Source: Symbiodinium natans
Taxonomy: Eukaryota; Sar; Dinophyceae; Suessiales; Symbiodiniaceae
Direction of reading: 5' to 3'
Assembly: GCA_905221605.1 (NCBI GenBank)
Contig: CAJNDS010000446.1
Span: 1,472,904 to 1,536,903, forward strand
DNA length: 64,000 nucleotides
The number at the start of each line of letters is the position of its first letter. Within the stretch, counting starts at the first letter, position 1. The notes below the pieces were generated by a model. The model saw only the letters and a program-made list of their open reading frames with translations, was not told the origin of the DNA and did not search any database. Positions 10,622 to 20,549 of the stretch are shown piece by piece. Both the position numbers and the translations under genes were made by a program.

Positions 10622-11045
10622 GTTTAGGGTTTAGGGTTTAGGGTTTAGGGTTTAGGGTTTAGGGTTTAGGGCTTATAGGGTTTAGGGTTTAGGGTTTAGG
10701 GTTTAGGGTTTAGGGTGTAGGCTGCAGGGTTTAGGGTTTAGGGCTTAGGACTTAGGGCTTAGGGCTTAGGGTTTCGGATGTTATGGTTTAGGGTGTAGGG
10801 TTTACAAAGGACCCCTCTACCAACAACAAACGTACAAATAAGATTCACAACGAAACAATGAGTCTTCAGTAGTACGAATACGAATACACAGAATGCGACG
10901 TTTTAGAGCAGAAAAAACCATTGTCAGAAATATTCACCTAGTGATGCACCATTTTTGTTTCAAGCGGCCTTCCCCTTCCGCCGGTGGCCCTAAACCCTAA
11001 ACCCTAAACCCTAAACCCTAAACCCTAAACCCTAAACCCTAAAAG
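10622..11045. other. Model intron with telomere-type inverted ends
   Basis: 424 bp from GTTTAGGG to AAAAG. It begins with seven TTTAGGG copies (more follow in drifted form), holds 180 bp of unique sequence (10800-10985), and ends with eight CCCTAAA copies immediately before the acceptor. The ends are complementary over at least 50 nt, and the exons on both sides are open in compatible frames (both phase 2 at this junction). Confidence 0.6.
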
Positions 11046-11173
11046 GTGGCAGGAGCTCCTGCTGACCCTGGAGGATGACTTTGCGCAGTTGCGCTCGAGG
11101 TGCGGTGGGCTGGGCTCCTGTGAGCACATCGAGACAGCCGTCGCCTTTCTGCTACGACATTCCCCGAAGCTTG
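11046..11173 (+). CDS. Predicted internal exon, 42 codons
   Basis: After AAAAG|G: WQELLLTLEDDFAQLRSRCG followed by GLGSCEHIETAVAFLLRHSP and KL, ending CTTG|GTAGCC. This is the longest short exon of the array region and clearly helical or amphipathic in composition. The preceding exon is at 10544 (phase-compatible). Downstream array is C-rich, an exception to the usual orientation rule. Unknown family. Confidence 0.65.
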
Positions 11174-11259
11174 GTAGCCCCTAAACCCTAAACCCTAAAC
11201 CCTAAACTTTTAAACCCTAAACCCTAAACCTCTCTACCATATAACCCTAAATGTTAATA

Positions 11260-11980
11260 CACTTTTTGGCGTTTCGACCCCCATTGTTCAGCACGAATTT
11301 GGCGTTTTGACCCGTCTGACCCGTTTGGCCCCCCCATTGTTCAGCACGAATTTGCCGTTTTGACCCGTCTGACCCATTTGGCCCCCCCATTGTTCAGCAC
11401 GAATTTGCCGTTTTGACCCGTCTGACCCATTTGCCCCCCCCCAGTGTTCAGCACGAATTTGGCGTTTTGACCCGTCTGACCCGTTTCATTGTTCAGCACG
11501 AATTTGGCGTTTTGACCCGTCTGACCCATTTGGCCCCCCATTGTTCAGCACGAATTTGGCGTTTTGACCCGTCTGACCCGTATGGCCCCCCATTGTTCAG
11601 CACGAATTTGGCGTTTTGACCCGTCTGACCCGTTTGGCCCCCCCATGGTTCAACCCGTTTGGCCCCCATTGTTCAGCACGAATTTTGGCGTTTTGACCCG
11701 TTTGACCCGTTTGGCCCCCCATTGTTCAGCACGAATTTGGCGTTTTGACCCGTCTGACCCGTTTGGCCCCCCCATTGTTCAGCACGAATTTGGCGTTTTG
11801 ACCCGTCTGACCCGTTTGGCCCCCCATTGTTCAGCACGAATTTGGCGTTTTGACCCGTCTGACCCGTTTGGCCCCCCCATTGTTCAACACGAATTTGGCG
11901 TTTTGACCCGTCTGACCCATTTGGCCCCCCATTGTTCAGCACGAATTTGGCGTTTTGACCCGTCTGACCCGTGTGATTGT
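11260..11980. repeat. Minisatellite: 13 copies of a ~52-54-bp unit
   Basis: Each unit contains TTGTTCAGCACGAATTTGGC, GTTTTGACCCGTCTGACCC and a C6-7 run. Units vary at single positions (GGCG/GCCG, GTTTGG/ATTTGG) and by C-run length; one unit near 11640 is disrupted. Long open frames through it on both strands are periodicity artefacts. Confidence 0.95.
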
Positions 11981-12165
11981 TTGGCCTCTTGGTGCGTCTG
12001 AACGCGTCTGAACAGAAATTGAGAAAAAGCTTTATATTTCTTAATGGTATGGGATTCTTTGGGCGGGTGGGTTTTTTTCCGTTGCCTACACACACTGCTG
12101 GCCTAGTAAATGCTCGAACTTGAGATGCTGAACCCTAAACCCTAAACCCTAAGCCCTTTTGCCCC

Positions 12166-12286
12166 TTTTTGGGGTCCTGGGCTCCCTTGTAAAAGTGAGC
12201 AACCCCCCACAAAGGGTACCCTTATTGTAAGGTTTAGGGTTTAGGGTCTAGGGTTTAGGGTTTAGGGTTACTCGGCTACCAAGGAA
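12166..12286. mobile_element. Family C MITE copy with an inserted telomere-type array
   Basis: The interior matches the copy at 5131-5204 (GAGCAACCCC, GGGTACCCTTATT, TTACTCGGCTACCAAG), but five TTTAGGG/TCTAGGG units occupy 12231-12268, between CTTATTGTAA and TTACTCGGCTACC. The junction lies at GGTT, shared with the heptamer. Confidence 0.65.
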
Positions 12287-12620
12287 TTTCAGCACAGACG
12301 TGACATGGGTGATCGGTTTTGAGATGTGGTATCGGCCACTTGCGACGCTGGTACGATGGTACTTGAGCTCAGCGGGGTTCGAGGAATGTGACTCAGACCT
12401 TCTGGATTCTTCGTAGTAGAGTAGGTAACCTTTAGCGTTTTTGGGGTAAGATCATCCCCTTGTAGTCCCAAAGGCTAACCTTGAGTTCCCCCAGGTACTA
12501 CCCTAAACCCTAAACCCTAAACCCTAAACCCTAAACCCTAAACCCTAAACCCTAAACCCTAAACCCTAAACCCTAAACCCTAAACCCTAAACCCTAAACC
12601 CTAAACCCTGGACAGCTAAG

Positions 12621-12747
12621 GATTGTGTGGACAATGCCATCACGGGCTTTGGCAGCTACACGGTGCCCAAGGATGCTCCAGTCGTCGTTAGGCGGCAGGC
12701 GGCCAAGCACCTCAAGCTACAAGTGCCGGAGGCTGAAGAATCTCCGG
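12621..12747 (+). CDS. Predicted internal exon, 42 codons
   Basis: Acceptor GCTAAG|G; frame DCVDNAITGFGSYTVPKDAP then VVVRRQAAKHLKLQVPEAEE; donor CCGG|GTTTCGGG at the edge of a G-rich array. Upstream is a pure C-rich array of about 107 bp. Protein-like throughout; family unknown. One of the best-supported array-flanked exons. Confidence 0.65.
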
Positions 12748-13047
12748 GTTTCGGGTTTAGGGTTTAGGGTTTAGGGTTCAGGGTTTAGGGTTTAGGGTGT
12801 AGGGTGTAGGGTTCAGGGTTTAGGTTTTAGGGTTTAGGGCTCCAATCCACAAACATACATGCCCTTGCGAACGAAAGGTCAGAAAGTAGGTGACTTAACG
12901 AAGCTCCCTATGGTAGTCAGATAGGCCCTTGTGATTCTTCAGAGTTTCCTTTGAGGTTTAAGGGATGGTTAGGTCTAGGAAACTTGTTCCGAACTCTGTC
13001 CCTGCCAACCTAGACAGCAGATAGGGCCCATAACTGCGCTTCTGTAG
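12748..13047. repeat. Intron-like interval before the Fic exon
   Basis: G-rich array 12748-12838, then about 200 bp of unique sequence ending CTTCTGTAG at 13039-13047, an acceptable acceptor followed by GG. Confidence 0.6.
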
Positions 13048-13785
13048 GGCCTAGGCCGGGCATATAGGTGCCTGGAGGTGAACTCCACAGCAGATTGGCT
13101 TCGAGAGCGGGTGAAGCTCAAGATGTCTCTGCAGAGTCCAGAGCCTGCGCTGGAGTGCGGCGATCCCCACCTCGACTTCATCGAGGCAGTCGACGCTTCC
13201 CGCAGCCCCGGACGGGCGGCGAAGATGAAATACGCCTTGGCCCGCTGCCGCGAGGATGCTTGGGCGCCTCTGGAGTTCCGGCATCTTGAGGAATGGCGCG
13301 AGTACATCCTGGGCCATCAGGTCCGCAAAGGCTTCCGCCAGCATGACGCATACGGGAAGCAATCCCGTGAGCGCTACCCTTTGGAAGACAAGACGAAAGC
13401 AACCTTCCTGTCACTACTGGCTGAGGCCAACACGGAGGAGCCCATAGAGCTTCGCGCCTGCCGGGCATATTTGGATGTCCTTTTTTTCCATCCGTTCGAT
13501 GACGGAAACAGTCGCTTGGCGCGTTTAGTCTTCGACTTCGTGCTGACCCGAGATGGCTACACCCTGCAGAAGGTGGATCCTGTCTTCATGTTTTCCAAGA
13601 GCGCGAAAGATGGGGAGGGCGCGCTGAGGCTTGTTGAGATGGTAGGGAAGCTCTTAGCCAAGCAGCGCGTTGATTGGGACGCTCCGTTGAAGGCTTGGGT
13701 AGCTGCCCATCCGCATCCAGGACTCTCCTGGCAAGTGAACCGATGGTTCTGCAGCCAGAGCTTTCCCGAAGACGTCCCGCCTTGA
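13048..13785 (+). CDS. Fic/DOC-family protein, 3' exon
   Basis: An uninterrupted frame runs from acceptor TGTAG|G to TGA at 13783. A Fic core motif HPFDDGNSRLAR lies at 13489-13524; the family consensus is HPFxxGNGRxxR, so the catalytic His, the acidic residue, Gly-Asn and both Arg are kept, with Ser replacing the second Gly. Fic enzymes transfer AMP or other phosphate-containing moieties onto protein hydroxyls. No clear [ST]xxxE[GN] inhibitory helix is visible. There is no in-frame ATG before 13123; the frame is open further 5', so either translation starts at 13123 or a 5' exon exists upstream. The C-terminal 60 residues (Trp-rich, AWVAAHPHPGLSWQVNRWF) are not a domain I recognise. This is the only long conventional exon in the left 23 kb. 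Confidence 0.8.
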   Translation, partial: GLGRAYRCLEVNSTADWLRERVKLKMSLQSPEPALECGDPHLDFIEAVDASRSPGRAAKMKYALARCREDAWAPLEFRHLEEWREYILGHQVRKGFRQHDAYGKQSRERYPLEDKTKATFLSLLAEANTEEPIELRACRAYLDVLFFHPFDDGNSRLARLVFDFVLTRDGYTLQKVDPVFMFSKSAKDGEGALRLVEMVGKLLAKQRVDWDAPLKAWVAAHPHPGLSWQVNRWFCSQSFPEDVPP

Positions 13786-15697
13786 CTCGCCGGACGCGTG
13801 TCATGCATGTCGGCCTAGATGCTGGCAATACTCTGCCCCGGTGGCATTCAGGAGCCCCTGGGCGGGGGAACAGCTGCAAGAAATCTCGGCTGAGAGGAAG
13901 AGCCGGCTGGCAAGTGCACTTGCTTTAGGTCCTTAGGTGCTCCTTAACTTGCTGTAGGTCCTTAGGTGCTCCTTAAGGCTCTTCCTGTCCGTTCCACATC
14001 CCTTCCATTCCCTCCCGCTCCCCTGCACTGCCGTGCAGCAGGGGAACTGCGACGGTGGTATTGGACTTTTCTGCTCTCTCCACCTCGAACTTTCCCCAAA
14101 CCTTCAAGCCTACACCACACAAGTAAAATCTCAGCCAAACGGTAGGCCAGCCTATCCTGCCAAGGCAACAAGAAGGGCGAGAGCCCAGTGACTTGCCTGC
14201 ACTATGAACTACGCTTCAGGGCTACCCCTGGCTATAAGCCGGAGTTGGGGCTTATAAAGGTTTAGGGTTTAGGGTTTAGGGTTTAGGGTTTAGGGTTTAG
14301 GGTTTAGGGTTTAGGGTTTAGGGTAACATAATTTTGACGAGGTTGCTCTACAGGCCTCTAGGAAAGCACTGTGGGGGGGGGGGGGTCATACGTTCGCGGG
14401 ATTCTCCTGCACGCTACGTAATGTCTAAAGTCTAAAGCAAGTATCCCTAAGGATCCAGGTACCTATGTAGTATATACTTGGGCCTTCTAAGGGGGTTCCG
14501 ATATGGTATACTTTGGGGTGCAAGCATATACCATATGGGTACAAGCCGACGCACCTAAAGCCTAAGCCCTTCCTCTATATCCCCCTTGGGAATTATTTTT
14601 AATTTTTTATTTATATAAAACCCAAGAGGATATTAAAAAATATTAGTTTTATTAAGGTTCGAAGGGGAGTATAGTCCTGTTGGGGGACCTGACGCACATA
14701 AAGCCAACATCCCCGTCGGCATCAGGTCCAAGCATCTTCCTTTAGGCTTGTGCTGTTCAATAGGGTTTAGGGTTTAGGGTTTAGGGTTTAGGGTGGGAAA
14801 AGCATGGCCCCTGTAAACACTTCGCCATTCACACGCGTCACCGTGGCCCCACTTTGGGGGGTTTAGGTTCCCTTTTGAACCCCTTAAGCAAAAAGGGCAC
14901 CCTTTTGAAGCCTAGGTTACTGGGCAGCCTAGTATATGGCTGTTTCCAAAAACAGAGGGGGTACGCCTTTTCTACCCTAAGTAGCATGGAATCCCCTTTT
15001 AGGGACCCCAAAAAGGCTACCCCCGTTTTCTGAAACCCCCAGATAGTTTATACTTGAACGACATCTGGGGCGATGCAAAGAAGTTAGCTGACAGCCCACG
15101 TAAAACTTTCAATCTGATGGAAGCTGCTGCTTTCAATATCAGGAGCAAGGAATGCAACACATAAACCTTGAACCCTGACCCTAAACCCTAAACCCTAAAC
15201 CCTAAACCCTAAACCCTAAACCCTAAACCCTAAACCCTAAACCCTAAACCCTAAACCCTAAACCCCGACTGCATGTCTTCAAGCAAGGCCATGATCGCGC
15301 CGCGAGCTCAGCAGAGTCTTCAACTAGGATCCCTCTGCAGTGTCAGTCCCTAAACCCTAAACCCTAAACCCTAAACCCTAAACCCTAAACCCTAAACCCT
15401 AAACCCTAAACCCTAAACCCTAAACCCTAAACCCTAAACCCCGCATTCTATTTCGGGGGCTTAGGGCGTCCTTGCAAGGCTACTGAACAAAGCCGGGCAT
15501 CGGAAGTCTGAGTAGAGACCTGCAATACCGTTAGGTGACTGTGCAGTGCTCAGGGTTTAGGGTTTAGGGTTTAGGGTTTAGGGTTTAGGGTTTAGGGTTT
15601 AGGGTTTAGGGTTTAGGGTTTAGGCTTTAGGCTTTAGGGTTTAGGGTTTAGGGTTTAGGGTTTAGGGTTTAGGGTTTAGGGTTTAGCGCCCGACAAG
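13786..15697. repeat. 3' flank of the Fic gene, MITEs and arrays
   Basis: Unique GC-rich 3' flank 13786-14255, with a 27-bp direct duplication around TAGGTCCTTAGGTGCTCCTT at 13925-13978. G array 14258-14325; G run 14372-14384; AT-rich 14590-14660; G array 14762-14795; truncated family B 14852-14936; family G 14937-15050; C arrays 15175-15267 and 15352-15440; G arrays 15553-15688. Possible small exon at 15260-15345 not called. Confidence 0.7.
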
Positions 15698-15765
15698 CAA
15701 TGCTTGGTGACATTCGCAGCAAGTGGATGTTCACCATGTCGGCTCCGGTGGACCTTATGATCTCG
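15698..15765 (+). CDS. Predicted exon, 22 codons
   Basis: MLGDIRSKWMFTMSAPVDLM plus Ile-Ser, ending TCG|GTACGC. Acceptor ACAAG at 15693-15697. The upstream array is G-rich, against the usual rule. Its Met/Trp-rich composition looks like real protein; family unknown. The ATG at 15700 could also be a start. Confidence 0.5.
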
Positions 15766-16295
15766 GTACGCCTTTCGGACATTTTTCCCTTATTGGGTTT
15801 AAGAGGATCATATCAGGAATATCCCCAAACCCTAAACCCTAACCCTAAACCCTAAACCCTAAAGAGGGTTTTACAAGCCATCCTAGAAATTGGAGCCCTA
15901 AACCTAACCTTAAGACCCTAATCCCTATACAAACCTTAAAAGTCCGCGAGCCTTCGTTCCTACCAGCGCTTTGTAGAGTCAACGCTTTGGCATAGGTTGC
16001 AAGCTGCACAACATAAGACTCTTCACCAACTCGTTGCAGCATGAGGTTTAGGGTTTAAAGTTTGGGTAGCCTTCACAAAACCAACCGAAACTGCCGAAAC
16101 CCCGAAGCCTAAACCCTAAGCCCGAATTCAGCCCTAGGCCCTAAGCCCAGAGCCTTAAGCTCCAAGCCTTAAACCCTAAACCCCAAACCCCAAACCCTAA
16201 ACCCTATACCCTAAACCCCAAACCCCAAACCCCAAACCCCAAACCCTAAACCCTAAACCCTAAACCCTAAACCCTAAACCCTAAACCTTAGCAAG
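15766..16295. repeat. Intron-like interval ending in C-rich arrays
   Basis: Unique 15766-15822, short C array 15823-15862, unique 15863-16160 with weak frames, C array with CCCCAAA drift 16166-16290. No supported gene. Confidence 0.6.
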
Positions 16296-16393
16296 GCGGC
16301 ACAACCTTCGGCAGCACTTCCGCTTCTTGGAGACGTCGCTGTTTCTGGAGTCGCCCCCCTTCCGGCACACAGCGGGCTACAAGAAGCGTTCGG
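16296..16393 (+). CDS. Predicted internal exon, 32 codons
   Basis: Acceptor GCAAG|G, frame RHNLRQHFRFLETSLFLESP then PFRHTAGYKKRS, donor TCGG|GTGGTTTAGGG. C array upstream, G array immediately downstream. Basic and aromatic-rich; family unknown. Confidence 0.55.
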
Positions 16394-17955
16394 GTGGTTT
16401 AGGGTGTAGGGTTTAGGGTTTAGGGTTTAGGGTTGCGGGAGTTTGGGAGCTTAGGGGCGTAGCTTTGTCATAGTCGGGTAACGTTGTGTACATTTTAAGG
16501 GTGCTTAAACTCAATAAGGAATAGCTAAGGGTACTTAAACTCTTCAACGAATAGTTAAGGGTACTTAAACTCAAAAAGAATTAGGGCTTCGAAGCGCTTG
16601 ATCTAAAGGGCTTAGGGTTGAGGGTCCATGTACCTTATATAGTTGGGCCCCACAGGCCTTTTATAGGAAGTACTTTTAAGGCCCAAGTATGGACCCTTAG
16701 GCTTAGGGTTGAGGGTCTGGGGGGGGGGGGGGGGGTGTCAGGGTTTAAGGCTCTGGGTACGGGAGTTCAAGGTTCGGAGTTTAGGGTTTGGGAGTTTAGG
16801 GTTTAGGGCTTGGGGTTTAGGAGTTTAGGGTTTAGGTTTAGGGTGTAGGGTTCAGAAGGTTAGGAGCTTAGGAGCCTAGTGTTGAGGGGATCGGGGTTTA
16901 GAGTTGTTTCAGGGTAGGGCCTTGGCATGTTTTAAATGTCCCCTTCTTGGGCTCTTGGTAGCCCGGTGTTACCGTTTTCTCCTTTGTTGGTTCCTTATAT
17001 CTTTAAATGGTTACCACGCTACCAAGGGTTTAAGAGGAGCACACCTACGAATCTCATGAATTTCGTCAGAGGGTTTAAAGGGCCAACGAACTGAAAGGTG
17101 TGTTTAGCAGCTTGGTTTCAGGGTGTGTCGTTTAGGGTTAAGGGTTCAGGGTCTAGAGTTTTGCTTTTTCAGGGGATTCGTCAGGGTTGAAAGTTTTTTC
17201 AGGCTTGAGATGTGGTGTTTAGGGCTTAGGGTGCAGGTTTAGGGTTGAAGGTTTAGGGTTTCTAGGCCCTACACATGCAATCCCTGTGTTGGAAAGAAGC
17301 ATGTCCCCTGGAAATTTCCTCAAATCTGGGCTCCCTCAACCGTAAACCCCCATAGAATGCTTCGAGTTGGCTCCGGCTTGTAAAAAATTGCCTATTCGAA
17401 TCACCCTCAAGCCCTACACACTAAATCCTACACCTCAATCACTGCCCTCTAAAGCCAAAACCCCTAAGCTTAAGCTCAAACTCTAACACGTAAAACCCAA
17501 ACCCACCACTTCTTTCGGGTTCCGGGTTCTTACCGAGAACGGCCCAAGGAAAGGCATACGGTGATGGCGCAAGCCGACGGGCGGTTCCTGGTGCTGCGCT
17601 GCCTCTCCGACCCTTCGTGGATAAGAGTCGCGTACTTGGGGCTCGCAACCCTGATGAAACCTTCTAAGCCCTATATAACCGTAAACGCTAGACGTTGAAC
17701 TCCCTGAACCATAAACCCCTTAAACCCTAAACCCCTTAAACCCCATACCCTAACATCTCAACACCCCAGCACCCGAATACCCCAATACCCTCGCACCCTA
17801 TCACCCTAAAGCCCCTATCACCCTGAAGAAACCTAAACCCTAAACGCCCTAACCCTAAACTTATAAACCCTAAACCCAAAACCCTAAACCCTAAACCCTA
17901 AACCCTAAGCCCTAAACCCTAAACCCTAAACCCTAAACCCTAAACCGCATTGCAG
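16394..17955. repeat. Degenerate arrays, 36-bp triplication, G run
   Basis: G array 16395-16435; three ~36-bp units with GTACTTAAACTC at 16496-16585; 16-17-nt G run about 16720-16737; degenerate G arrays to 16890; short family C element 16962-17032; G-rich drift 17100-17260; unique 17270-17700; C-rich drift and C arrays 17700-17945. The minus-strand frame at 17439-17648 was judged accidental. Confidence 0.65.
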
Positions 17956-18011
17956 CGTCAAATTCGGCCAGCAGGCGCCTGCAAGGCCTAGGCGGGCCAA
18001 AAGCAACCGTG
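17956..18011 (+). CDS. Possible short exon
   Basis: VKFGQQAPARPRRAKSNR between TTGCAG|C and CGTG|GTCTAG. Basic, protein-like, after a C array. Another frame is also open, so the call is weak. Confidence 0.3.
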
Positions 18012-18781
18012 GTCTAGTTGTTCAAGTAACCACAACGTGGGCGTAGGTTTCTAGCCCTAAACCCTAAACCCTAAACCCTAAACCCTAAACCCTAAACCCC
18101 AAACCCCAAACCCCAAACCCTAACTTTACAGATCTATGGGTCGTCAGATGGGCCCTTAGTATGGTCCCTTACGATGTTCTGATTTGTTGGCCCTTGGGTT
18201 GCAGGGTTCATATGAAGAGACCATGGAACTATACCCTAAGAAGAGAATCAAACGCAGAACCCTGAACCTGAAACCCCAAAAGGTTGAGTTTGGGGCCGGT
18301 TTCCCGGTCCCCTTTCCGTACAGAATTTTGGGACTCTTATCCCAATTCCCCTTTGAAGGGACTCTTATCCCATGGGACATCCCTACGTCGAACCCCTAAA
18401 CCCTAAACCCGAGACCCTGAACCCTAAGCCCTTCAGAACAACCCCTATGTCTCGAACGCCGGCGAATCCCAATAGTCCTAAGAGGCTTTTCGTTTTTCGA
18501 GTCCAGGAATTGGGGGTCTAAAGGGTGTAGGGTGTTTAGGGCTTAGCAGTTTAGGTTTTAGGGGGGTTGACGGTTTGCGGCTTGAACTGCTGCTCTCACA
18601 TGCTGCCGCTTCGCTTCTGCCGAACGGCGCCTGCCTTGCAACTGCTGATGTTTGTTGACTTGGTAGCCCCGTGGTACCCTTTTCCCTTTTTTTGGTTCAA
18701 GGTCCCCTTATAAGTTAAACCAACCAAAAAAGGGGTGCCCTTATTATAATATGGTTACTGGGCTACTAAGTTGATCATCAG
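18012..18781. repeat. C arrays plus family F and C MITEs
   Basis: C array 18055-18123; family F about 18134-18235; unique 18236-18520 (open on both strands, not called); degenerate G repeats 18521-18570; family C copy 18661-18771 immediately before the next exon. Confidence 0.65.
18661..18771. mobile_element. MITE-like family C copy
   Basis: About 111 bp. Left end TTGGTAGCCCCGTGGTACCC and right end GGTTACTGGGCTACTAAG are inverted relatives; the interior AACCAACCAAAAAAGGGG pairs with CCCTTTTTTTGGTT. Other copies: 2699-2802, 16962-17032 (short), 60916-61017, 12166-12286 (with array). Confidence 0.7.
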
Positions 18782-18878
18782 CCGATCTTTGCAACAACTG
18801 CATCGGTCTCCGATTTTGCCGGACCCACACTGTGCATCATCCTCCAAGAGGTCTTTGAGCCAGGTGGTCTCCGGGATG
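18782..18878 (+). CDS. Predicted internal exon, 32 codons
   Basis: Acceptor ATCAG|C; frame PIFATTASVSDFAGPTLCII then LQEVFEPGGLRD; donor GATG|GTTTAGGG from the G-rich array. A family C MITE ends about 10 bp upstream instead of a C array. Very protein-like; unknown family. Confidence 0.6.
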
Positions 18879-19902
18879 GTTTAGGGTTTGGGGTTTAGGG
18901 GTTTAGGGTTTAGGGTTTAGGGTTTAGGGTTTAGGGTTTAGGGTTTAGGGTTTAGGGTTTAGGGTTTAGGGTTTAGGGTTTAGGGTTGTTTTCAACTCCT
19001 CAAGGGACCAAAGACCTCTGCAAGTAGGGGCCCTGTTGTGAAGAATAGGGTAATCTAAGCACCCTAAAGTGGGTTGCAAGTCTTACTAGGTAGGGCATAA
19101 TTCCCCTAGCAAAAGTTGCTATAGCAAGGGGGCCCCTACTTGCAGGATTCTTGTTTTCAACTCCTCAAGGGATCCTAGTGCCTACGGCAGGTCTGTGTAG
19201 AACCTGCAAAGAGTCGCTTGCGTGACGCTGCTGTGCACACCCACTACTACTTGGAGGTTCAGGGGACTTATAGTAACCCAACTATAAGTGTAGGGTTTAG
19301 GGTTTAGGGTTTAGGGTTTAGGGTTTAGGGTTTAGGGTTTAGGGTTTAGGGTAGTTCTAGACCACATCTAAGCCCCTCAAGTACCCTAACAAGGTTATAA
19401 TTGGGTTAGAAGTACACTTATGATTGGGTTACCAAGTACCATGAACCTCCAAGTAGACTCCAGCACTTCACAAACGTCTACGTACCATCCTACCAAGTCC
19501 AGACAGAGCTCCGCTAATCTGCATGGTGCAGAGGTTTAGGGTTTAGGGTTTAGGGGTTTAGGAGTTTAGGGTTTAGGGTTTTGGGTTTAGAGTACCTGAC
19601 TGAGGGTGTGAGTTCTATCCGTAGCTTTGAAAGTTGCCGCAGCAAGCAAACCAAACGTAGGAAGCTTCCGGGGGTTTGGGGGTGCTTGGGTTTAGGCTTG
19701 GAGTTTAGACTTTGTTTTCGGGATTTTCGGGAGAACGATATCGGCTTCAGGCGAAATTGGACCTCGGGACCTCTTCCGGGCATGTACCAGCAGTGGCTTA
19801 CCGGTTTATTTGAGGCTACCCCAAACCCTAAACCCTAAACCCTAAACCCTATAAACCCTATAAACCCTATAAACCCTACAAACCCTAAACCCATTCTTGA
19901 AG
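18879..19902. repeat. Arrays, family D MITE, array-interrupted family E MITE
   Basis: G array 18880-18986; family D 19017-19147; family E 19248-19459 with a TTTAGGG array at 19290-19352 inside it; G arrays 19530-19590; unique 19591-19810 (open on both strands); C arrays 19812-19888 ending in AAACCCTATA decamers. Confidence 0.7.
19248..19459. mobile_element. Family E MITE copy split by a telomere-type array
   Basis: Ends ACTTGGAGGTTCAGGGGACT and CCATGAACCTCCAAGTA are inverted. An uninterrupted relative is at 52238-52350. Here about nine TTTAGGG units sit between ACTATAAGTG and TAGTTCTAGACC. The third copy, 22651-22886, has an array at a different position. Confidence 0.7.
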
Positions 19903-19978
19903 GTGCTGATGCACACGCCCCTGTCCTTGCAGCTCTTTGCGGAGCTTCGGATCGTACCGCCGGCTCCACCCCTCAGAA
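19903..19978 (+). CDS. Predicted internal exon, 25 codons
   Basis: Acceptor TGAAG|G; frame VLMHTPLSLQLFAELRIVPP followed by APPLR; donor AGAA|GTTTGGG. C array upstream, G array 25 bp downstream. Protein-like; family unknown. Confidence 0.55.
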
Positions 19979-20477
19979 GTTTGGGTTTGTGGTCTTGGGC
20001 TGCAGGGTTTACGGTTTAGGGTTTAGGGTTTTAGGGTCTAGGGTTCAGGGTTCAGGGTTTAGGGCTATCATTTAGGGTTTAGGGTCTAGGGTTCAGGGTT
20101 CAGGGTTTAGGGGCTCAGAATTCCTTTAACCCTTTCACTGTCCCAAGGAAAGCTCCGAAGCCCGGTTCCTGGGATGCACCGCAGCGCAGGGCTGCTGCAT
20201 CCAGTCTAGCTTAGTACAAGTAGGGGCCCCCTAAGGTATAAAGGGAGTTTTTAGGGCCCTACATTGGGTTATACGTCTGGTTTAGGGTTTAGGGTTTGGA
20301 GATCAGGGGTACTAGTAGGGGCCCCCCTGGTTATAAGTAGGGTTATTGGCTTATAAGTCTTACTGCTTAGGTTATAATTCCCCCTCACTAAAGTTCATAG
20401 AGTAAAAGGGGCCCCTACTACCCTAAACCCTAAACCCAAAAAACCCTAAAAGGGGCCCCTACTTGTGGAGAGGGCAG
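19979..20477. repeat. G-rich drift arrays and nested family D MITEs
   Basis: G arrays 20005-20120, unique to 20210. At 20212-20280 a family D left half is followed by a short G array; a second D copy lies at about 20315-20430, a C array at 20430-20450, and a D-type right end GGGGCCCCTACTTG at about 20452-20466. Confidence 0.65.
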
Positions 20478-20549
20478 GGGCCTGCAGCCGGAGGTCACAT
20501 CTTCCGAGCACTTCGCGAAGAGAGTTGTCCATGAACTTCTATCGCTCCA
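20478..20549 (+). CDS. Possible exon, 23 codons
   Basis: GLQPEVTSSEHFAKRVVHEL LSLQ is open after GGCAG|G. No convincing donor before the C-rich repeats at 20550, so the 3' end is uncertain. Unknown family. Confidence 0.35.

Larger units (their letters stand above)
11174..12620. repeat. 52-54-bp tandem repeat, array-bearing family C MITE, long C array
   Basis: C arrays 11180-11240; tandem repeat 11260-11980; unique 11981-12125; family C-like element 12166-12286 containing its own telomere-type array; unique 12287-12500; pure CCCTAAA array 12502-12608 ending next to the following exon. Confidence 0.75.

Noticed and set aside
11260-11980. CRISPR array
   Set aside because: The repeats are contiguous with no unique spacers, and the genome is eukaryotic.
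11341-12095. Repeat proteins on both strands
   Set aside because: Follow from the 52-54-bp minisatellite; open on both strands with no splice or codon support.
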